Assembly: GCA_019245755.1 (NCBI GenBank)
Contig: JAFARC010000062.1
Location: 1 to 40,587, forward strand
DNA length: 40,587 nucleotides
Reading direction: 5' to 3'
Source: Mycobacteriaceae bacterium
Lineage (GTDB): Bacteria > Actinomycetota > Actinomycetes > Mycobacteriales > Mycobacteriaceae
Position 1 is the first letter of the stretch. Each line of letters starts with the position of its first letter. Shown one piece after another: positions 1 to 8,861 of the stretch. The translations under genes and the position numbers were made by a program. The notes under the pieces were generated by a model. It was not told where the DNA came from. It made no database searches and saw nothing but the letters and a program-made list of their open reading frames with translations.

Positions 1-72
1 CCGACCATCGGCGGCTGGAACCCGCTGACCAGCGAGCAGGATTTGACCCTCCAGAACCAATACCGGCATTAG
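1..72 (+). CDS. C-terminal end of an unknown protein (partial)
   Basis: Reading from base 1 on the plus strand gives 23 residues ending in ...DLTLQNQYRH and a TAG at 70-72. The frame is open to the window edge, so this is probably the tail of a gene that starts outside. The fragment is too short to recognise a family. Codon choice is G/C rich at third positions in most codons, as in neighbouring genes, which is the only support for coding. Confidence 0.4.
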   Translation, partial: PTIGGWNPLTSEQDLTLQNQYRH

Positions 73-570
73 AGCGGCCCGTCCGCCTGGGCCGGCCACT
101 AGTCAGCCGTCCACCATCGGGGATCAACATGGCGCGGATGGGTCGGCCGGCCGTTGCGGTTGCGTCGACGGATGAAGAGCGGCAGATGCTGCAGCGGGGG
201 GCCGGCAGGCGTCGTGCTGGCCAGCACTGCTCCGGCGGCTCCGCATCGCCTCGGCTTGCCGCTCTCGGTGTCGGCCGGTCGCCGCGCTTGTAAGTGACGT
301 CGGGCAAGCAGACCTCGTGCGGCTAGCACGTATCGGATTGCCCACGTTCATCCTCCAAGCGCCGCCATCTAAAAGATCCTGTTGACAGGAACCAGTGGGA
401 CGGCGCCGTACTTCGACGGCGGGACGCCGCTGTGGTCATGGCACCGATGCTCCGCAACGGCGACATGCCAAGGATGTCTAGGACGAATCCATGGAATGGA
501 AGCGGCGACGATCCTTCGTAACCCTAATGACCTCCGCCGCTCAACACGACACCTTGCCCGACGATCGTGG
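73..570. other. About 500 bp without a supportable gene
   Basis: Several short open frames exist on both strands (for example on the minus strand up to about 351) but none has a recognisable domain, a good ribosome site or consistent codon use. I see no insertion sequence, tRNA or clear terminator here. Confidence 0.5.
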
Positions 571-1221
571 CTAAGGCATCGCGCCGTGCTTGCCGATTAC
601 GCCACCGGTGTATCGCCCCGACCGAGCCCCTGGTGCGCGTCGCACTCGTTTCCAGCTGCGGTAAGCCACCCATCCCAGCGCCATAACTTCGGCCGCGACG
701 ACTATGGGGAACAGGTAAATCCAGGCCAGGGCCGCCAGCAGCGCCAGCCACACGGCGCCAACCACAACCGGCAGTGCCCTGGTCAACTTCGTCGGGCCGT
801 ACCACCAATAGGTGGCGACGTTCGGCTCGATGCGCCGATACATCGCGTGCCGGTTGACCCGGCCGTCCAAATGCACCACCTGCTGTCGCCACTCTTGGAT
901 GAGCGCCGTTCTGCGCCAGGCGACCATGAGCCAGAACAGCGCTAGGGCCACGCCGACGAACCCGATGGCGGCGGCGATCTCTTTGTCGGTGAATATCGGC
1001 TCGGTCTGGTTTCGGTCGTGGGGTCGCAGGCTGGTCACGGCGACCGAGATGAGCGCGGTCTGAAGCAGGGCGAAAAACGACGAGTGATTCCAAAACTGCG
1101 TCAGATCGTGTCGGAAGTGCTCGCTGGCAAGCTTGTAGATTTCGACTTCGCTGTCGTCGATGTCAGCCAGCGCCGCCGCATCCGTTTTGTCCGGCCAACA
1201 ACTCCAGCGGCCGTCGATCAT
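571..1221 (-). CDS. Small polytopic membrane protein, unknown function
   Basis: The product is about 216 residues from the ATG at 1221. Upstream in-frame starts at 1251 and 1296 are also possible, and no ribosome site decides between them. The N-terminal part is soluble and acidic (ADIDDSEVEIYKLASEHFRHD). It is followed by hydrophobic segments: one starting WNHSSFFALLQTALISV, one IGFVGVALALFWLMVAW, and a long one, probably two helices, LPVVVGAVWLALLAALAWIYLF onwards. The C-terminus is Arg-rich and presumably cytoplasmic. The pattern of a short soluble N-terminus, a Phe/Trp-rich first helix and a charged linker recalls RipA-like or SLATT-like small membrane proteins, but the similarity is loose and I do not assign a family. 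It is convergent with the unknown gene ending at 72 and divergent from the 713-residue gene that follows. Confidence 0.6.
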   Translation of the reverse strand: MIDGRWSCWPDKTDAAALADIDDSEVEIYKLASEHFRHDLTQFWNHSSFFALLQTALISVAVTSLRPHDRNQTEPIFTDKEIAAAIGFVGVALALFWLMVAWRRTALIQEWRQQVVHLDGRVNRHAMYRRIEPNVATYWWYGPTKLTRALPVVVGAVWLALLAALAWIYLFPIVVAAEVMALGWVAYRSWKRVRRAPGARSGRYTGGVIGKHGAMP

Positions 1222-1296
1222 TTCGCATTCACCAGCCCCCTGCCAGCGCATGTCAGAAGACGTTACCGCCCGCGACCGCGCAGACGGGGCTGCCAT

Positions 1297-1656
1297 GCCG
1301 CCCCGCGGCCTGACCCCGCCACGCCGACATCCTCACCTACTTGCTTTTCGGGCCCGGTGCTGCTGCGGTGAGGCTCAGGTCCATGATCCAACGCCCCGGA
1401 GTTCGCTGGCAGCGATTACCCGGCCCACCGATACTTGCGTCTGTGCCATGACGATCGAACCCAATCCGCTTGTGCACTCGTTGAGACTTGCCGAGGACCA
1501 GACTCAACCGTCGCCGCGGTGTGCGCGCGAGGAGTGGGCTACGTAATTGGTGTGGCGCCCGTTTGGCGAATAAGTGATTCGCGGTGAGCCCTGTCGAACC
1601 TTCTGGTAGCAATTCACCCGAGCCTGTTGAGCCCCGCTGGACCCCCTGGAGCTGCC
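1297..1656. other. Intergenic stretch between divergent genes
   Basis: About 360 bp separate the small membrane protein gene (minus) from the 713-residue protein gene (plus). Short open frames occur on both strands but none is convincing. The stretch should hold promoters for both flanking genes; I could not identify a clear -10/-35 pair. Confidence 0.45.
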
Positions 1657-3798
1657 ATGGATCGTCCCGACACGATCATCGAAATCCACCGTGAACGCGT
1701 CCAGGATCAGACGGCCGACATGTTCGGCAATGAGAAGTACACGCGGTCGGTGGACGGCGCCGGCTACGCCGCGACGGCCACCCTGGATCTGACCCTGGAT
1801 CGCGTCTGGTTCGTCCAGGATTCGCATCAGCGGCTGTGGCAGGAGGAAGTCGGCGGCGAGCTTCGCGACCCGCTGCGGCACTTCGCGATCGACCTCGCGA
1901 TTTTCGACTCGAAGATCGTCATCGATTCGGTGACCTGTATCCCGTTGGTGGCGCTGCCGGCGCCGACCATAACGATCCCGGACGGCCCGCGCGCCGGACA
2001 GTCACGCGAGATCCCGTACAACGAGATTCCGCTTTTCGGGCGGTTGACGATTCATGATGGGCTCGAGCCGCACGAAACCGAGCCGCGTAAGCAGACCATC
2101 GCGCTGAACTTCGGCGCGCAGGATGCTCCGGTGCTGGTGGCCACCCCGGCGCCTGACCGGTACGCCGCGCGGCTGTTCGGTCCGCATGTCGAGCGCCGTT
2201 CCGACGGGCATTGCGCTTTCAGCGGGCAGGACCCACGGATCACGTGGGAACTCGACTATGCCGAGGCGTATTGGATAACGCACAGCATCGCCGGCGAGCT
2301 GATGGTGAACGTGGAGAAGCTGCAGCATCCCAGCCTCTCCGACGGCGAGGCCCGGGTCAGGGTACTCGACTCGCTGGCGGCCCAAATCGCCGACGCGGTG
2401 CGTCCCAAGGTGGCCGAATTGGGCGATGACGGCATCGTGAAACTGTTGCCCACACCGGTGGACGTCGACCCCCGCGCGCCGGATGACAGCACGTTCAAGG
2501 CCCTCGACGCCGTCGTGCAGCGCTTCGAGGTCGCCGGTGTCACCCACGAATCAATGGTGGTCCAGCTGCGGACACTGCGCGCGCTGCCATCGGGTGAGGA
2601 ATTGCCCGCGTCGGTCCTGGCCGAAAACCCCGACGAAAGGACCGGTTTGGCGGTGACGGGGTGGAGCATCCTGCGCCAGGTCCGTGACACCGTGATGAGC
2701 AGCTTCAATCTCGACGAGAGCGACTTCGCTGCCGACGCGCCGTGCGCACTGGACGGTCCGAAGACCGTCAACATCGGCGGACAAGACCGCAGGCTCGATG
2801 CGCTGGACGCCGACATCGTGCCGCGCACCGGTGACGGCCGGCTGGTTGTCGACGGCACGGTGAGCGCCGACACCTCGCTCTACGACTTCAAGGCCACTTT
2901 CACGGTCACCTACCAGATGGGCCTCGACGCGATCCCGCGCGACCCCAGCGGCAATGAGCGCGGGCCGGCCGACACCATTGAGGGCCTCGAACGCGCGATG
3001 GGCCGGGCTCGTGAGCGCAAGCGCACCGGCGGCCTCAGCGGCCAGGACTACGAGGCAGAAGTCAAGCGGATCAACGAGCGCTTCGACGAGCTGCCCAGGA
3101 CCCTGGGAGTGCGGCCGGCGCAGAATCCCGCGGAGCCGGTAGTCGATCCAGACTTCAGCCTGACGGTGCCCGGCAAGGCCGCCGCAGCCGCCGGTGCGGC
3201 CGCGGTGGTGGGTCTGCTGGCGTTGCCGGTCACCTGGGTGGCCGGCGCGGCGGGATTGGGGGCCCTGGGTGCCGGCGGTCTGCTGACGCTGGCCATCGTG
3301 CAGTACATCAGCACGGTTTTGACGATCGACTGGTTCGGCACCGGAGTCGGGTCACGCCAAGTGAAGAAATCGCTCAACGACCGTCCCGAGGGCACGCTGC
3401 TGCCTCCCATCGGCATACCGGTGGAGGTGAGTCTCAACCGCCAACGCCTGGCGGTGTACTTCCGTCAGCTGCCGCCGAAGTTGGCGATGCGTTGCGTTAC
3501 GGCGGACGCGGCCGAGAGCCAAGAGGAGGATGCCCGCCGCGGTATCCGGCTTGTCGGTGGCCGGTGGCCGACCGACGGCCACCCGTGGCAGCTTTCCCAC
3601 GACGACGCGGCGTTGTTCGTCGACTCCGGAGAACTGCAGCTGTTCGTGACGGCCGACAGCGCCGACGGCCAGGAGCTGCCCGTCGGGGTTGCCACCGCAG
3701 CCGATGGGCGACGCTACCTGAGCGCGGCCGGCGCCGATCCGGACAATCTGCGCCGGCTGCCGCCGTGCGCGCCGACGGCCGGGCGCAACGAGCAGTAA
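1657..3798 (+). CDS. Large protein with C-terminal DUF3892-like domain
   Basis: The product is 713 residues from the ATG at 1657, chosen because GGAG lies six bases upstream; an in-frame TTG at 1627 has no such site. There is no signal peptide. The first 400 or so residues look like mixed alpha/beta repeats rich in Asp, Pro and Thr. A charged, probably helical segment follows (RAMGRARERKRTGG, then EVKRINERFDELP). Next come two hydrophobic stretches near residues 505-555, rich in Ala and Gly, that could form a membrane hairpin. The last 85 residues (RGIRLVGG, WQLSHDDAALFVDSGE, GRRYL, NLRRLPPC) match the layout I know for DUF3892, a small domain of unknown function with a terminal NLxxLPxC motif. 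The gene stands alone and ends 15 bp before recD, which is convergent. Its role is unknown; the hairpin suggests membrane attachment or insertion. Confidence 0.75.
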   Translation: MDRPDTIIEIHRERVQDQTADMFGNEKYTRSVDGAGYAATATLDLTLDRVWFVQDSHQRLWQEEVGGELRDPLRHFAIDLAIFDSKIVIDSVTCIPLVALPAPTITIPDGPRAGQSREIPYNEIPLFGRLTIHDGLEPHETEPRKQTIALNFGAQDAPVLVATPAPDRYAARLFGPHVERRSDGHCAFSGQDPRITWELDYAEAYWITHSIAGELMVNVEKLQHPSLSDGEARVRVLDSLAAQIADAVRPKVAELGDDGIVKLLPTPVDVDPRAPDDSTFKALDAVVQRFEVAGVTHESMVVQLRTLRALPSGEELPASVLAENPDERTGLAVTGWSILRQVRDTVMSSFNLDESDFAADAPCALDGPKTVNIGGQDRRLDALDADIVPRTGDGRLVVDGTVSADTSLYDFKATFTVTYQMGLDAIPRDPSGNERGPADTIEGLERAMGRARERKRTGGLSGQDYEAEVKRINERFDELPRTLGVRPAQNPAEPVVDPDFSLTVPGKAAAAAGAAAVVGLLALPVTWVAGAAGLGALGAGGLLTLAIVQYISTVLTIDWFGTGVGSRQVKKSLNDRPEGTLLPPIGIPVEVSLNRQRLAVYFRQLPPKLAMRCVTADAAESQEEDARRGIRLVGGRWPTDGHPWQLSHDDAALFVDSGELQLFVTADSADGQELPVGVATAADGRRYLSAAGADPDNLRRLPPCAPTAGRNEQ

Positions 3799-3813
3799 GG
3801 AACCGGCCTGGTT

Positions 3814-5568
3814 TTAGTGCTTCGCAGCCGCTAACCGCAGCCGCAACCCCGTCGCCCGCAGCGCCCGCCGCCCGACCGCCGCGCGCACGTCCGCCTCCGA
3901 ACCCACGACCCGAACCCGCGACCGCGCCCGGGTCACCGCCGTGTAGAACAACTCCCGCGTCAGAATCCGCGACTCCGCCGGCGGAAGCAGCACACTGACC
4001 TCGTCGGCCTGACTGCCCTGGCTTTTGTGAATCGTCATGGCGTGCATGGTCTCCACATCGGCCAACCGGCCGGTGGCCAACTCGACAGTCCCGCGCACCG
4101 CGGCCATCACCGCACGCAGCACTCCGTCGCGCACGACCGCGACGCCGGTGTCGCCGTTGAACAGACCCAGCCCGTAGTCATTGGCGGTCACCAACACCGG
4201 TCGCCCGGCATACCAGCGCGACCAGTGCGGATCCCCGGTCTCCTCGGTCAGCCACACCTCGACCTGTCGATTCCAATGACTCACCCCGTGCGGGCCGTGC
4301 CGGTGCGCGCACAACAGCCGGTGTGCGTCAACGGCGGCCAGCGCGCCACGCGCATCTCCGGACAGCGCCGCGGCCCGTGTCGCCAGTGCGTGCGGAATCA
4401 GCACGCCCCGCAGTCGCCCGGAAATGTCTTCGCCCCCAAGCCATTCGATGTGTTCTCCGCCCGCTCGCAGCAACTCCACCACCTGGTCGGCGTCGCCGCC
4501 GCGAATGGCCGCCGCCAGCGCGCCGATCGTCTCCCCGAACCGGTGGGCGGTGCGCAGCTGGGCGATCCGCACATCGTCGCGCCCCCCGAGGCCCTCGACG
4601 AGATCGGCGAGCACCGCACCGGCCTGTACCGAGGTGAGCTGATCGGGGTCGCCGACCAGGATCAGCCGGGCCTGCGGGCGCAGGGCCTCCAGCAGCCGGG
4701 CCATCATCGTCAGCGACACCATTGAGGTTTCGTCGACGACCACCACGTCGTGCGGCAGCCGGTTGCCGCGATGGTGGCGGAACCGCACCGACGAATCGGG
4801 CCGCCGGCCGAGCAGCCGGTGCAGCGTCAGCGCCTCCACGTCGGCCAGCCGTGCCCGGTCGGCCGCCGCCAATTTGGCGATTTCCTTGCGCACCGCTTCC
4901 TGCAGCCGTGCGGCGGCCTTGCCGGTCGGCGCCGCCAGCGCGACCCGCGACGGCGGCTTGCCGGCAAGTTCGGTCTGTTCGGCAAACAGCGCCAGCAGGC
5001 CCGCCACCGTGGTCGTCTTGCCGGTGCCAGGGCCCCCGGTGAGCACGGTTGTCCACTGCGACAACGTGATTCGTGCGGCGGCGCGCTGCTCGTGGTAGCC
5101 CGGCGCGGGAAACACCCGGTCCAGCGCGGCGTCGAGTCCCTTGACCTGTGGTGGCGCGCCGCTGGCCAGCCGCGCCAGCAGGTCGCCACACACCTGGTCT
5201 TCTTCGCGCCAATACCGGTCCAGATACAACAAGTCGCGGTAAAAGCGCACCGCCACATCCAGCAGCGGGCTGGCGCGCACCGCGGCCAGCCACTCGTCCG
5301 GCTCCGGCCACCCCACGTCGTCCACCTCGAAGTCGGCGCGCATGGTTGGCAGGTCCACGCACACCGAACCGCCCCGCAACGCCCGCACCAGAAACGCCAC
5401 CGCCAGCGCCACGGACTCGTCGGCCTCGCCGGCCAGTTGCGCCAGCCGCAGCGCCACATGCACGTCGGCGGCGTCCAGCAGCCCGGCCTCGTTGAACACT
5501 CCAAGCAGCCCGCGGGCCCCGGCAACCCGCCGCCAGTCCAGCGGATCGTCAACCGCCGCAACGCTCAT
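3814..5568 (-). CDS. recD: RecD, exodeoxyribonuclease V alpha subunit
   Basis: RecD is the 5'-3' SF1B helicase subunit of RecBCD. The product is 584 residues, close to mycobacterial RecD. The ATG at 5568 overlaps the TGA of recB as ATGA, so translation is coupled; an upstream in-frame start at 5682 would lie inside recB and is rejected. Walker A is LTGGPGTGKTTT (lysine near residue 184), Walker B is VVVVDETSMVS, motif III is GDPDQLTSVQAG, and the C-terminal motif VI is FYTAVTRARSRVRVVG. The N-terminal 170 residues form the RecB-contacting region. In mycobacteria RecBCD is reported to act mainly in single-strand annealing and degradation, while AdnAB drives homologous recombination; nothing in this sequence departs from that. 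All key helicase motifs are intact, so it should be functional. Confidence 0.96.
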   Translation of the reverse strand: MSVAAVDDPLDWRRVAGARGLLGVFNEAGLLDAADVHVALRLAQLAGEADESVALAVAFLVRALRGGSVCVDLPTMRADFEVDDVGWPEPDEWLAAVRASPLLDVAVRFYRDLLYLDRYWREEDQVCGDLLARLASGAPPQVKGLDAALDRVFPAPGYHEQRAAARITLSQWTTVLTGGPGTGKTTTVAGLLALFAEQTELAGKPPSRVALAAPTGKAAARLQEAVRKEIAKLAAADRARLADVEALTLHRLLGRRPDSSVRFRHHRGNRLPHDVVVVDETSMVSLTMMARLLEALRPQARLILVGDPDQLTSVQAGAVLADLVEGLGGRDDVRIAQLRTAHRFGETIGALAAAIRGGDADQVVELLRAGGEHIEWLGGEDISGRLRGVLIPHALATRAAALSGDARGALAAVDAHRLLCAHRHGPHGVSHWNRQVEVWLTEETGDPHWSRWYAGRPVLVTANDYGLGLFNGDTGVAVVRDGVLRAVMAAVRGTVELATGRLADVETMHAMTIHKSQGSQADEVSVLLPPAESRILTRELFYTAVTRARSRVRVVGSEADVRAAVGRRALRATGLRLRLAAAKH

Positions 5569-8500
5569 GGCGCCCTTCCCCGGTCGAGCAGGTCTGACAG
5601 CGCCGGCACCAGCGCGGTGGGCGGCGACCAGCTGAACACGCCGGCGGGGTGGCCGTCGGTCACCGGTGTGTCGGCGCCGCACATCCCCCGGATGAACAGA
5701 TAAAGCACCCCGCCCAGGTGCGTGCCCGGATCGTAGTCGGGCAAACGCCAGCGTAGAAATCGGTGCAGCACAACACTATACAGTAAGGCCTGCAGCGGAT
5801 AGTCGGAATGCAACATCGCCGCCGCGAGCTGCGCGGGCGCGTAATCGCCGGCGGTCAGCCGACGCCCGGGGTCGCCGAGGCGGTTGGTCTTGTAGTCCAC
5901 GACCAGATACCGGTACCCGGCGCCGTGCGGGATACGCAGCACCGCGTCGATCGACCCGGACAGATACCCCCGCAACGGCCGGTCCCCCAGGCCCGCTGCG
6001 GTCAGCCGGGCGGCATACGGCGCCAGCGGATCATCGGGCGCCACATGCTCCGAAAGCAGCCGCCCGACGTCACGCAGCCAAATATCCGGCGCTGCACGGC
6101 CGTTCGTATCCCCGCCAGCGAGTGGAAACTCGAATTCCAACTCGCGCAGGCGATCCGGCAGACCGATCCGGCGCAACGTCAGTCCCCCGACCAGCGGTCC
6201 CAGCGGGGTTTCGTGCATGGGAATTAACGAGGCCGCCAGCCGTTCGGCGGGGACGTCCACCGGCCACCACACCGCGTATTCACGCACCCACGACTCGAGC
6301 TCGGTGGACAGGTCGGCGGCCGACGGGTCGGCGTTTTCCAGCACCGCGTGCACCAGCGAACCGAAGGTGGTGCCGGTCGGCAGCTCCGACATCGGAGAGG
6401 GCACCGACTCAGCCCCTGCGCCGGACGGTTCGACGGGGATGTCGCCGGTCTCGTCGTCGCGGGCGGTCACCTCCGCCTCGCTGCTCACCCCGGGGAGCTC
6501 CGCCGCACGAATCAGCCCCGTATACGACGTGCGCCGCCACGCGGTGTCGATGGGCCGGTCGAATGGCCGTACGCCCAATCCTTCTGGCGGCGGCGCCGGT
6601 TCGACATCCGGGGCGTCGGCAATGACGGATTCCTCCACCACCGGACCGCCCGCCGCTTGCCACGCACCGAAGCACTGCAGCGCTTCGTCGTCGGTGACGC
6701 CGGTGGGGCACTCCCGCGGCACGTCGGGCTCCCCGAGCGGGCGGCCCCGCAACAACCGTGACAGTCCGCCGTTGACCTCGTCACGGGACGGCGCCCACCA
6801 CGCCACCACCTGGGACTGCGCCCGGGTCAGCGCGACATACGTCTGGCGCAGGTTGTCCCCGGCTTCCTCGTCTCGGTTGTGCGCCTTTGCCAGCGCCGAT
6901 TCGCGGCCGTTGTCGCCGCCGACGTGCAGACACCGGGTTCCGTCCTTGTCGTGGAACAGCACCAGGTCGCCGGACTTGACGTTCCAGTTGAACGCGAACG
7001 GCAGGTACACGATCGGGAACTGCAGGCCCTTGCTGCCCCAAACGGTCATGATCTGCACCGCTTCGGCGTCGCTGTCGAGGCGACGCCGGCGTGCCTCGAT
7101 ATCGCTGTCCTCGGCGCACTGGCGTTGCAGCCAGTCTCGCAGCGCCGGCAGGCTGTAATGCTCGCGATGAGCGGTCTCCTGCAGCAGCTGCGTGATGTGG
7201 GCCAGGTCGGTCATGTCGCGGTCGCCGGCCTGCCACTCGAGGACACGGCGGCTCATCCCGGCCACCTGCGCGGCCTCGAACACCGCGGCGATGCCCCGCT
7301 CGCGGGCGTGGTCGGCCCAGGTGCGCAGCGTGTCGGCCACCCGCTCGGTGAGGGCATCCGCGCCTGCGGCAAGGGTTTCCGCGGTTTCGCCGAAGAACAT
7401 GGTCGCCGCGGCGGCGCGCACCAGCCCGGTGCGGTGCGGCTGGTCGAACGCCTCCAGAAGGCACAGCCAGTCCCGGGCGGCCTGGGAGTCGAAAACGTCC
7501 CCGCCGGTGGACACCGCGGGAATGCCCGCTGCCGCCAGGGCTTCCCGGCACCGATGCGCGTCGTAGTGTGTTTCGACGATCACGGCGATGTCGGCCGCGC
7601 GCAACGGCTCTCCGTCGAAGGTGGCCCCGCTGGCCCGCAGCGCCCGGATGTCGGCGGCCAGGTCCGCGGTGATGTGCTCCCGCAGGTCGCCGATGGCGAT
7701 GCCTTTTGTGCCCGGCACGCCGAAACCGGCCCGGCTGACGACCCGCAGCCGGAACGGCGCGTTGCGTGGGGCGGCGGCGAGCCGGTGCCCGGTGTGGCGC
7801 ACGTCGACGTCATGCACCACGATCTGCGGGTCGCCGAGCGCCGCGCCCCGCAGCATGGTCTGCAGGCTGGCGACCAGCGGCCCGTCGCTGCGCCAGTTGG
7901 TGCCCAGGGTTTCCCGGCTGCCGGCCTTGGCGGCGGCGCGCAGATAGGTGACGACGTCGCCGCCGCGGAACGCGTAGATCGCCTGCTTGGGATCCCCGAT
8001 CAGCACCAGGGTGCAGTGACCGCGGAACGCGCTGTCGAGGACCCGCCACTGGATGAGGTCGGTGTCCTGAAACTCGTCGACCATCACGATCGGCCACCGC
8101 TGCCGCATCCGCTCCGGGGCGAGGGAGTCGCCCGACACGAGCGCCGCGGCGAGCCTGGTCAGCAGGTCGTCGTAGCCGAGCACGCCCGTGCGGCGTTTGC
8201 GTTGGTCCATCTGGCCGAGCAGCTTGTGCGCGAACTCCAGGCGGATGGCGGCTTCTGCGGAAAGCGGTTCGAGGGGCCGCAATTGGGTGCCGGGGTTGGC
8301 CACGACCTCACGGGCCAGCCGCAGCGCCTGTCCGCGTGTGAACGCCGGTTCGTCGCGGCCCGGCCCGAACTGCGCCAGATACAGATCGTCGACGGTCTCG
8401 GTGATCAGCTCATCGAGGTCTTCGACCAGCGTGACGCCGGCGTCGCTGTCGCCGGCGACGCCGAGGGATTGCAGCACCAGCTGGCAGAACTGGTGGATGG

Positions 8501-8861
8501 TGGCGATGGTGGCGGCGTCGAAGTTGGCCAGCGCGTCGCGCAGCCGTCGCTCTCGCGCCCCGCGCTCCTCGTCGGTGCCGTCGAGCAGATGGCGGATCAC
8601 CTCGTTGTCGCCGGCGAGCCCTGGATCGGCGAAACTCGCCGCGGCGTCGCGGAGTTGGCGGCGCACCCGGTCGCGCAGCTCGCGGCTGGCCGCGCGGCTG
8701 AATGTGATCAGCAGCATCTCCTCGAGGGTGGCGACGCCCTCGGCGATGTAGCGGGTGACCAGGCCGGCCAGCGTGAAGGTCTTGCCGGTGCCGGCGCTGG
8801 CCTCGATCACCGTGGTGGACTTCGGCGCCGGCAGCTCGCCGAGCAGGTTGAACCGTTTCAT
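5565..8861 (-). CDS. recB: RecB, exodeoxyribonuclease V beta subunit
   Basis: RecB is the 3'-5' helicase and nuclease subunit. The product is 1098 residues starting MKRFNLLGELPAPKSTTV at 8861, where ATG overlaps the recC stop as ATGA. The UvrD-like Walker A is ASAGTGKTFTLAG (residues 21-33). Walker B/motif II is VMVDEFQDTDLIQWRVL, followed by LIGDPKQAIYAFRGGD (motif III) and LGTNWRSDGPLVASL (motif IV). Motif V/VI parts include MTVWGSKGLQFPIVYLP and QTYVALTRAQSQVVAWW. The C-terminal nuclease domain carries SGSIDAVLRI and YLVVDYKTNRLG, the Asp/Lys metal site near residues 989-991, with a downstream YPLQALLYSVVLHRFL segment typical of the RecB nuclease fold. All catalytic motifs appear intact. 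The same-strand order recC-recB-recD with four-base overlaps on both sides points to equimolar production of the complex. Confidence 0.97.
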   Translation of the reverse strand: MKRFNLLGELPAPKSTTVIEASAGTGKTFTLAGLVTRYIAEGVATLEEMLLITFSRAASRELRDRVRRQLRDAAASFADPGLAGDNEVIRHLLDGTDEERGARERRLRDALANFDAATIATIHQFCQLVLQSLGVAGDSDAGVTLVEDLDELITETVDDLYLAQFGPGRDEPAFTRGQALRLAREVVANPGTQLRPLEPLSAEAAIRLEFAHKLLGQMDQRKRRTGVLGYDDLLTRLAAALVSGDSLAPERMRQRWPIVMVDEFQDTDLIQWRVLDSAFRGHCTLVLIGDPKQAIYAFRGGDVVTYLRAAAKAGSRETLGTNWRSDGPLVASLQTMLRGAALGDPQIVVHDVDVRHTGHRLAAAPRNAPFRLRVVSRAGFGVPGTKGIAIGDLREHITADLAADIRALRASGATFDGEPLRAADIAVIVETHYDAHRCREALAAAGIPAVSTGGDVFDSQAARDWLCLLEAFDQPHRTGLVRAAAATMFFGETAETLAAGADALTERVADTLRTWADHARERGIAAVFEAAQVAGMSRRVLEWQAGDRDMTDLAHITQLLQETAHREHYSLPALRDWLQRQCAEDSDIEARRRRLDSDAEAVQIMTVWGSKGLQFPIVYLPFAFNWNVKSGDLVLFHDKDGTRCLHVGGDNGRESALAKAHNRDEEAGDNLRQTYVALTRAQSQVVAWWAPSRDEVNGGLSRLLRGRPLGEPDVPRECPTGVTDDEALQCFGAWQAAGGPVVEESVIADAPDVEPAPPPEGLGVRPFDRPIDTAWRRTSYTGLIRAAELPGVSSEAEVTARDDETGDIPVEPSGAGAESVPSPMSELPTGTTFGSLVHAVLENADPSAADLSTELESWVREYAVWWPVDVPAERLAASLIPMHETPLGPLVGGLTLRRIGLPDRLRELEFEFPLAGGDTNGRAAPDIWLRDVGRLLSEHVAPDDPLAPYAARLTAAGLGDRPLRGYLSGSIDAVLRIPHGAGYRYLVVDYKTNRLGDPGRRLTAGDYAPAQLAAAMLHSDYPLQALLYSVVLHRFLRWRLPDYDPGTHLGGVLYLFIRGMCGADTPVTDGHPAGVFSWSPPTALVPALSDLLDRGRAP

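Noticed and set aside
1337..1612. A 91-codon minus-strand frame that looked transposase-like at first
   Set aside because: Arg-rich stretches gave a vague likeness only; no DDE motif and no inverted repeats nearby.
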